DNA of 64,000 nucleotides from Posidonia oceanica (lineage: Eukaryota > Streptophyta > Magnoliopsida > Alismatales > Posidoniaceae), in the NCBI GenBank assembly GCA_037176725.1, contig JAZBRS010000020.1, forward strand, positions 55,332,001-55,396,000. Reading direction: 5' to 3'. This document shows positions 57,120 to 64,000 of the stretch, in pieces. The notes under the pieces are model-generated. The model made no database searches. It worked only from the letters and a program-made list of their open reading frames with translations, and had not been told where the DNA came from. How positions within the stretch are numbered: the first letter of the stretch is position 1; every line of letters starts with the position of its first letter. The position numbers were made by a program, and so were the translations under genes.

Positions 57120-57870
57120 TCTCTCCAATACCTTGTTCGACCCCCTTGGGCAATGCCTGAGGCCGTGTCTTTTCAATTCGACCCCCTTGGGCAACGCCCG
57201 AGGTTGTGTCCTTTCAGCTTGACCCCCTTGGGCCACGCTTGAGGCCGTGTCCACTTAGTTTGACCTCCTTGGGCAACGTTCGAGGCCGTGTCCTCTTAGC
57301 TTGACCCCCTTGGGCAATGCCTGAGGCCGTGTCTTTTCAATTTGACCCCCTTAGGCAACACTCAAGGCCATGTCCTCTTAGTTTGACCCCCTTGGGCAAC
57401 GCTTGATGCCGTGTCTTTTCAGCTCGACCCCCTTGGGCAACGCCTGAGGCCGTGTCCTCTTAGTTTGACCCGCATGGGCAACACCTGAGGCTGTGTCTTT
57501 TTAGCTCGACCCCCTTGGGCAACGCCCGAGGCCGTGTCCTTTCAGCTTCACCCCCTTGGGCAACGCCCAAGGCTGTGTCTTTTCAGCTTGACCCCCCTTG
57601 GGCAACGCCTGAGGCCGTGTCTTTTAGTTCGACCCCCTTGGGCAATGCCCGAGGCCATGTCTTTTAGTTCGACCCCCTTTGGCAATGCCTGAGGCCGGGT
57701 CTTTTCATTTCGCCCCCCTTGAGCAATGCTCGAGGCCATGTCCTCCTAATTCGATCCCTTTGGGCAATGCCCGAGGCTGTGTCCTCTTAGCTCGACCCCT
57801 TTGGGCAACGCTTGAGGCCGTGTCTTTTAGTTCGACCCCCTTAGGCAACGCCTGAGGTCGTGTCTCTCCC
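57120..57870 (+). repeat. B3 tandem array, ~40-bp GACCCCCTTGGGCAACGCC unit
   Basis: About 18 copies ending GAGGCCGTGTCTTTTAG or GTGTCCTCTTAG. Same position and scheme as 29745-29965 in B1, but expanded and with other spacer bases. Confidence 0.92.
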
Positions 57871-58070
57871 CCTAGTGGCAGCATCTCGTCTCATATCCAG
57901 GTTCCGAGTGTTGGATGTCTTATCTAGCTCGCCCCCGTTTATTTCTCATCCAGCCTGGTGGCAGCAGGTGTTGGATCATCTCTTTCATTAATCGAAAAAT
58001 CTCCTGCGGGTAGTGCCACACGAGAATATCGTCTCGCCTTGAAGCTAGCTTCGTTCCGAAGCCACCTTCA

Positions 58071-58078
58071 AGGTGGGG
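58071..58078 (+). promoter_or_regulatory. Polypurine tract of B3
   Basis: AGGTGGGG, five bases before the LTR start at 58084; one T interrupts the purine run compared with B1. Confidence 0.7.
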
Positions 58079-58204
58079 CAATCTGTAGATATCCCGTTTT
58101 GGCACTCCCCTGTCATTGTAAAACCTCTTTGCACCATATCATGCTCAATTCACTCTTAGAAGCCTTTTGCTCAATCCGGGTACTCTCATAGGGCCATTTG
58201 CTAA

Positions 58205-58990
58205 TCTAGGCTGTTGAACGCACGATTCTGTGCATCCAACGTTGAACGCCAGAAATTGAGCGTTCTACATTGAACGCACTAATAGAAGTGTTCTACATCT
58301 CCAGATCTGTTCATTGCCAAATCAGTCCAATTTACCTTTTATGGATTCGACCCAATCTCCAGATTTCAAACTATCCTCATGCCTTTTACGGACCATCACG
58401 AACCCGTAATTTTAGCAATTTAGGTCCCATTGATTTCTTGGCCAAATTTGGCAGGTTGACTACCTGGGTGTGTTGAACGCTGGTTTTACCGCGTTTAACG
58501 TAGAATGGTGCCATTTCTGTCGTTCTATAATGCCTAGTACTGTCCACAACTTTCCTTATTTGGACAAATTCGAAAACTGAAATCTTTCTCTTTTTAGAGA
58601 TCCATTGATCAAGTGGGTATCCAATCATGATTTAATCAGGTTTAATCCATCTTTAATTGCTGATTATTCCCTCAAATTGACAGCTGCACATCGGGTGGTC
58701 GTTGAATGCTCATTTATCGGCGTTTAATGTAGAACGCTTGATTTCCAGGCATTCTACGACAACAATTATCTGTCACCAACTTTCCTTTTTTGGACATTTT
58801 CAAAATCTGAATCCTTACCTTCTTTAGAGGTCCGTTGACCAGGCAAGGGCTTAATCTGGGCCCAATCATTGCCATTCAATCATTACTAGGGGAATATTCT
58901 TTCTCTTTGGTAACTGGAGCTCGGGTGGTCGTTGAACGTTGGGATTTCCAGCGTTCAACGTTGAACGCTGTTTTTCCAGCGTTCAACACT
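58205..58990. repeat. Palindromic GCGTTCAACGTTGAACGC clusters in the B3 U3
   Basis: Four clusters (58212-58297, 58467-58525, 58690-58770, 58930-58990). The last contains a perfect 22-bp palindrome at 58949-58970. Each follows a GGTCGTTGAACG or GTGTTGAACG lead and is flanked by repeated sequence (CAACTTTCCTT, GGTCCGTTGACCAGG), suggesting tandem duplication of a U3 block. Confidence 0.75.
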
Positions 58991-59072
58991 TCAGAATGGG
59001 AAACTTGTTTCTCCAACTGCTCAATTATGCAAAATTCTAGCCATTTTGCCAAATTTGCTGCTCCCCTGCTTC

Positions 59073-59080
59073 TATATAAG
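59073..59080 (+). promoter_or_regulatory. TATA box of the B3 LTR
   Basis: TATATAAG followed by TAGGGGTACCCC, homologous to the B1 promoters. Confidence 0.7.
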
Positions 59081-59381
59081 TAGGGGTACCCCAGCCTTTA
59101 GAGGGGATAAGAAAATTTTGGGGACACAAAAGTTTGAATTGAGGGACCGGGAATTAGGATAGAAATTAGACTAGAAATTTTGAGAGAAAATTCGAGTGAA
59201 AGTTGAAGAAAGAGAGAGAGAGGAATCATCATGATTGCATAGAGCTCCTGCCATTCTTCAATCTCCAACCTCATCCATTTGCATGCACAAAAGAGGGTTT
59301 TCTTTTGTCCATTTTACTTAGTTATTTAGTTCATAACATTACATAGCATTTAGTTTCATCTAGGGGAAAATAGTCCCCTGG

Positions 59382-59485
59382 GTATGTGTTCGCTTCTTAC
59401 TCTCTTTTTTTCATGTTACATACATTCCTTCTTATCATTCTTACTACACGTGATTAACCCACGAATTCCAGTTTTGTTTTGCAAG
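59382..59485 (+). other. Candidate 104-nt LTR intron (B3)
   Basis: Donor G/GTATGTG and acceptor GTTTTGCAAG, same site as 16854-16950. The interior has diverged strongly and is pyrimidine-rich. Confidence 0.5.
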
Positions 59486-59677
59486 GAGAAGAAGAAGAAG
59501 AGAAGCTCACTAAGCACGGGCACCATTAGGCAGTGCTGGCGCTGTCCTAAGGTAGCTGAACCCACATCCATTGCATCTCCCTAAGGCGTCTCGAGGGCCG
59601 GCAAAAGCGAACTAAGAGTGGCGATCACAACCGATTTCAACACCCGTGGAGTGGAGAAATCGACGAACAAGAAATCG

Positions 59678-60180
59678 GCTGATAGTTACTGGATATCAGC
59701 CGTATAATGCAATTGCAGGTGATAGTTTACGGTCCTATCAACTGGAGTGATAGTTTACAGTCCTATCAACTGGAACGATAGTTTACAGTCCTATCAACTG
59801 GAGCGATAGTTTACAGTCCTATCAACTGGAAGCTGCAATTGCAAAGGACAGTTACTGGATGTCAGCCGTATAACGTAATTGCAAGTGATAGTTTTAGGTA
59901 TCAGCCAAGGATGAGTTTTGGATCATCAGCAAGAGAATGATAGTTTACAGTCCTATCAACTGGAAGGTGCAATTACGAGGGACAGTTACTGGATGTTAGC
60001 CGTATAACACAACTGCGAGCCAGATCGGGGATCGGCCCAAGATAATAGTTTACGGTCCTATCAACCGGAAAGAGCAGTGATTGATTGATAAGAAAAAGGA
60101 GAGATTGATGATTGATATTGATAAGAAAAAGGAGAGATTGATGATTGATATTGATAAGAAAAAGGAGAGATTGATGATTG
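59678..60180 (-). repeat. A3 hairpin repeats, first type
   Basis: On the minus strand, GATAGGACTGTAAACTATC-like hairpins recur with CAGTTCCA spacers; plus-strand TTACTGGATATCAG blocks lie between. 60080-60200 has a ~32-bp TTGATATTGATAAGAAAAAG repeat. The array directly meets the B3 LTR, with no A3 LTR in between. Confidence 0.8.
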
Positions 60181-61196
60181 ATCTTGATAAGAAAAAGAAG
60201 AATTGATAAGATATCGGACTTATCGGCCGGCAAAGGGAGAGGGGTGATAAGATATCGGACTTATCGGCCGGCAAATGAATAAAAGAATAGAATGATAAGA
60301 TATCGGACTTATCGGCCAGCAAAGGGAAAGAGATGATAAGATATCGGACTTATCAACCTGCAAAGAGGGAAAGAGATGATAAGATATCGGACTTATCGGC
60401 CGGCAAAGAGGGGATGAAGGGATGATAAGATATCGGACTTATCGGCCAGCAAAGGGAGAGAGATGATAAGATATCGGACTTATCGGCCGGCAAAGGGAAA
60501 GAGATGATAAGATATCGGACTTATCGGCCAGCAAAGGGAAAGAGATGATAAGATATCGGACTTATCGGCCGGCAAATGAACAAAAGAATAGAATGATAAG
60601 ATATCGGACTTATCGGTCGGCAAAGAGGGGATGAAGGGATGATAAGATATCGGACTTATCGGCCGGCAAAGGGAAAGAGATAATAAGATATCAGACTTAT
60701 CGTCCGGCAAAGGGAAAGAGATGATAAGATATCGGACTTATCAGCCAGCAAATGAATAAAAGAATAGAATGATAAGATATCGGACTTATCGGCCGGCAAA
60801 GAGGGGATGAAGGGATGATAAGATATCGGACTTATCGACCGGCAAAGGGAAAGAGATGATAAGATATCGGACTTATCGGCCGGCAAAGGGAAAGAGATGA
60901 TAAGATATCGGACTTATCGACTGGCAAATGAACAAAAGAATAGAATGATAAGATATCGGACTTATCGGCCGGCAAAGGGAAAGAGATGATAAGATATCGG
61001 ACTTATCGGCCGGCAAAGGGAAAGAGATGATAAGATATCGGACTTATCGGCCGGCAAATGAACAAAAGAATAGAATGATAAGATATCGGACTTATCGGCC
61101 GGCAACGAGGGGATGAAGGGATGATAAGATATCGGACTTATCGGCCGGCAAAGGGAAAGAGATGATAAGATATCGGACTTATCGGCCGGCAAATGA
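60181..61196 (-). repeat. A3 hairpin array, ~41-bp unit
   Basis: About 22 copies. On the minus strand each reads GCCGATAAGTCCGATATC then TTATC; arms GATAAG/CTTATC. Spacers alternate between CTCTTTCCCTTT-like and longer ATTCTATTCTTTTGTTCATT forms. It is the A3 counterpart of the A1 and A2 arrays. Confidence 0.92.
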
Positions 61197-61745
61197 ATGG
61201 GTTTCGCGAGAGCGAATCATCCCATGATACCAGGAATATCATGGGGGAAAGAGGGAGAATTCCAAGGGGCGATCAAAAGATGCCCCCGGTGTCGGGATGA
61301 CACCAGGGGTTGGCCAGCGCGTCCTTGGCATCAAAAGCAGAGGGTGAAGACAAAACTGTCGTGTTTGTCAGACGAGTAGTTTGGGGTACCACCCCGAAGA
61401 TGATGACAGGTTGACGGACCCATCGCCGAGCAGTTGGGGGTGCCAGCCCGCAGAGACTCAGCTGGGGATGCTGGATGGCTTGGCTTGACAGCGCGGGTCT
61501 ACAGAGATTCTAGACTCCGAATTGGCTGCTGAGGACTTTCCTGCGTTGTGTTGGCTGCAAGTCTGGCTAGAGGGCTCAAGATGAGGTTGGCAATGATTAT
61601 GCAATGCATTAAGCAGTGTCCTGAAGTGCAAGCAGACATCAGAAAACACTTTTTCATTGAAAGAACTATTGAGTACATGTCTGTGGCAGGCCAAAAGCAT
61701 ACAGCACAACTTGAAAGGAAACTACACATTGGCTGCACAAGTGCC
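61197..61745 (-). other. A3 region between the hairpin array and the extra ORF
   Basis: No gene. On the minus strand it carries the composite motif (about 61460-61400), the structured motif (61332-61279) and a further GATAT..ATC hairpin near 61211-61234. Confidence 0.6.
61279..61332 (-). other. Conserved 54-nt candidate structured RNA motif (A3)
   Basis: On the minus strand GATGCC (61332-61327) and GGCATC (61284-61279) flank CCCCTGGTGTC/GACACCGGGGG. Compared with A1, GGTATC/GATACC has become GGTGTC/GACACC on both sides, so pairing is kept. A TTTT run follows. Confidence 0.6.
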
Positions 61746-62948
61746 CTAGCCGGTTCGGGCCTTCTTTAACTGCCTGGAGTCGGGGAATAAGGGGCTGCCT
61801 GGCGGGATTTCATTGATGGGCCAGAGCTTTTGGACCTCAGTCACATACTCAGGAGCGCATCCTACACCTCTCACAGCTGCGATGTCTGTTGACCGCACCC
61901 CATGCTGCATCAGATCGGCCAACTTCTTGGTTGGGGCAGTTGTGCTGAGAGGGTATGCCTGAAGAAGCTCGGGCGCTGTGCTGTCAACAAAGGCACCTTG
62001 CTAGAAGCCAAACTGGCACATAACCCTGATGGGATGGTATTCCACACCCGCCGTGAGTCCTGGTAGTACAATCAGCCGCGTGCCGCGTGCGCTGAAGAAG
62101 ACAGTGAATGGCTCGACTATAGAGGGGATGATATGCCAGGTTACTGTGTCGTCAGTCAGTGCTGATAGCCTCTCATATTCCTCTTTGACGCTCTTGACTG
62201 TCTGGGCACGGGTGCTGCTGCAGTAGGCTTCAAAGGCATGTACCTGGGGGCGCAGAAGGTTCATCTCTAAGTGCGCGGCTAGCCAGACTTGTATAAGTGC
62301 CCCGCAGCCATGGAAGTGGCGGTAGCGATGTGAGATGCGGTCCAGCCCACGGTATGTTTCTGCCAGAACAACTAGTGCCAGGTCTATGTGCCGGGTCACC
62401 ACAGCAAGTGCTATTTCTGCAACCTCAATGGCCACTGTCAGTCGACCATGAGTAAAGATCAGCTCGCCTAGGAAACGGATGACAAACCCTCAGAGCCACA
62501 GCTCATCTCCGAGTTCGACGCGCTTCTTCATGACATCATCAAAGTGCGCTAGGCGAAGCATGGGTTTAGGTCCGCTGGTGCAGATCAGTCTTTGTTGGCA
62601 GCTTCGAGTAGGGAGCCCAGTCAGTTGGCTCAGGACCTTGAGATATCCATCACGCCTCATGAAGATAGGCAGCCCCATGATCTTGGAGAAGCCACAGATC
62701 CGATGCACTTCTTCCAGTGTGGGTGTTAGCTCAGTTCTACCAAAGCGAAAGACGTGGTGTGCCGGTTTCCAGAACCTTGCGGCGGCACACAGAAGATGGC
62801 GGCTTACTTCCACATCAGCAGCCTTCAGTAGCTTGGTTGGAATGCCCCACAAGCGCAGCTTTTCGCAGTCTTCTTGGGTAAGCTCGCCGATCCATTCTCG
62901 CAGGGTCTCCGAGCAGCGTGCTGGAGTCAATAGGGTAGGGAAGTCCAT
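61746..62948 (-). pseudogene. A3 extra ORF, plant-mobile-domain/DUF7745-like
   Basis: From ATG 62948-62946 to stop 61748-61746: 1203 bases, the same length as A1, with no frameshift. Two stops break it: TGA at about 62492-62490 (within ELWL-GFV) and TAG at 62001-61999 (within FGF-QGAF). All family blocks are present: HLLCAAARFWKPAHH, FRFGRTELTPTLEEV, FLGELIF, LAETYRGLDRI, VQ-type WL..HL and the NEIPPGSPLFPDSR tail. Upstream in-frame codons to 63218 belong to the leader (AACAG acceptor at 62999-62998). The array, structured motif and leader lie in the same order as in A1 and A2, which fixes A3 as a reversed family A element. Confidence 0.82.
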
Positions 62949-64000
62949 TGCACAGATCGCAGGGGTACAGGCAGATAGCTGCAGAACTTGAAGGTACCTG
63001 TTATCAGCATTGTAAACAGTCAGATCACACAGGCATATAATCTCTGACAGAAGGCAGAATCCGAGGCTGATAAGGTAGTTCAACATGCATCCAGTAGTTA
63101 ATGTCAGAATATAGCAGTTAAGCATAGATAAGCAAAGGGAATCTGCAGCAGTCTTGTGGGCACAGGGGCAAAGGCTGGCAGGAGGTCTGGACCAGCGCAG
63201 CTCGAGCAGCGTCAACACGTTCTAGGCAAGAAGTACTGTCTCAGAGTCGAAGCGAGTTGCAGAGCGGAACGATTGATAAGCAGGAAAGGATAATTGAGGA
63301 TGCATGTATGCATGATGTAGGTCGGTATGCTTATGAAATGATTAGTATGCTTGGGTGCTCTCAGCATACGGAGTGCTTTGGTGCCTGCTGCAAAGGAAGG
63401 GCATGGTCCCCAGCTCACTGGGCCCTACTTAGACTCTTGGCTTGCTGGTGGCACTCCGGAACGGGTGCTGGCACTTGTACAGGTGGTGGTGTGGTGAGGA
63501 CAGGCTACTTGCCGAACTCTCAGGACCTACACCTACTCTTTCTGCTCTCTTTTTTCTTTATTTCTCCCTCATAGGTATGCAGTCTTTCTCTGCCCCTAGC
63601 TAGGAGAGGGTAAGTGTTTGCTTTTGGAGGGAAGTGGTAGACCCTTTTTAAGCTTAACACCCTTGGGTCTCTTGTAAGGTACGGGGGATGATGGTGCCTA
63701 CATTTTTGTGCTGAGTCTTGCCTTTCTTCTTCTTTTTTTTTCCCTTTGCTTGCTTTTTCTCCTTTTTTTTTTCTATCTCTTTTTTTTGCTTGTTTGATTT
63801 CGTTTTTCTCTTTTTTTCAGGCTTTTGCTATCCCCATTTTGGTGGCAAAAGAAGGGTGTTTGAGTTGTGATGGGTCTGGGCTTTGGGTCTGCTGTGTGAT
63901 GGGCAGAAGGAGCAGGGTTAGACTGCACACCCCTATCTCTAGGGCCGGCTTCTGTCTTCGTCTTCTGTTCCTTGGACGTGCCCAAGCCTAGATGTCTACT
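62949..64000 (-). promoter_or_regulatory. A3 leader and post-integrase region
   Basis: On the minus strand it holds TTCCTTTGCAG (AG 63389-63388) followed by CAGGCACCAAAGCACTCC, as in A1 and A2, then GAGACAGTACTTCTTGCC. The hairpin repeats present there in A1 and A2 are absent. AG-rich runs (63725-63820 on the plus strand as CT-rich) match A1 4750-5060. The integrase would lie beyond the right edge. Confidence 0.65.

Larger units (their letters stand above)
58084..59655 (+). mobile_element. B3 3' LTR
   Basis: It starts TGTAGATATCCCG and has the same layout as 30115-31318: palindromic clusters in U3, TATATAAG at 59073-59080, candidate intron (59382-59485), AAGCACGGGCACC block and GAGTGGCGATCACA. 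Similarity to the B1 LTR fades after GTGGAGTGG (about 59653), and family A3 sequence starts by about 59678, so the last ~80 bases are lost or replaced. U3 is about 500 bases longer than in B1, with three extra palindrome-bearing repeats. Confidence 0.85.

Noticed and set aside
60050..61192. Minus-strand open frames of 76-90 codons with repeated DKSDIL text
   Set aside because: Translations of the A3 hairpin array.
1..64000. Host protein-coding, tRNA or rRNA genes
   Set aside because: I scanned both strands and found no host coding region outside the element cargo, and no tRNA- or rRNA-like stretch that I could support by eye.

Overview
This window is a stretch of plant nuclear DNA made almost entirely of LTR retrotransposons. 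Supporting signs are Ty3/gypsy polyproteins with integrase cores of the D-D35-E type, polypurine tracts directly before TGTAGA-type LTR starts, TATA boxes in U3, telomere-like CCCTAAA repeats, and plant-mobile-domain-like extra genes. I see no intact host gene, no rRNA or tRNA gene and no organellar insert. The host is a flowering plant; I cannot name the species. Two RNase H domains per polyprotein, a G-patch after the protease and additional ORFs point to the Tat lineage (Ogre/Retand-like).

Two families alternate. Family A: A1 (1-~16446; 3' half of pol, extra sense ORF, hairpin array, long LTR), A2 (31319-~45430; protease to LTR) and A3 (~59678-64000, minus strand; hairpin arrays, extra ORF, leader). 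Family B: B1 (16471-31318; 5'-truncated LTR, gag, two tandem protease domains, RT/RNase H/integrase, repeat arrays, 3' LTR) and B3 (~45484-~59655; from mid-RT on, then a block of minus-strand genes, repeat arrays, 3' LTR). Members are joined at truncated ends, so the window is a mosaic of deleted and nested elements.

In family A the integrase is followed by a leader with candidate splice acceptors, a 400-codon DUF7745/plant-mobile-domain-like ORF, a 54-57 nt structured motif, an array of short hairpins, a polypurine tract and the LTR. Loops and stem bases differ between A1, A2 and A3, but the pairing is kept. Family B LTRs and cargo flanks carry a different palindromic motif (GTTGAACG type), whose arms also change together.

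B3 carries about 7 kb of minus-strand cargo between integrase and 3' LTR: two relatives of the family A extra ORF and an eight-exon plant-mobile-domain plus coiled-coil gene. B1 lacks this block and has short tandem repeats there instead.

All coding regions are decayed. Decay is dominated by CAG-to-TAG, TGG-to-TAG and CGA-to-TGA changes, as expected from deamination of methylated cytosine. A1 pol keeps a single reading frame over 4.2 kb.
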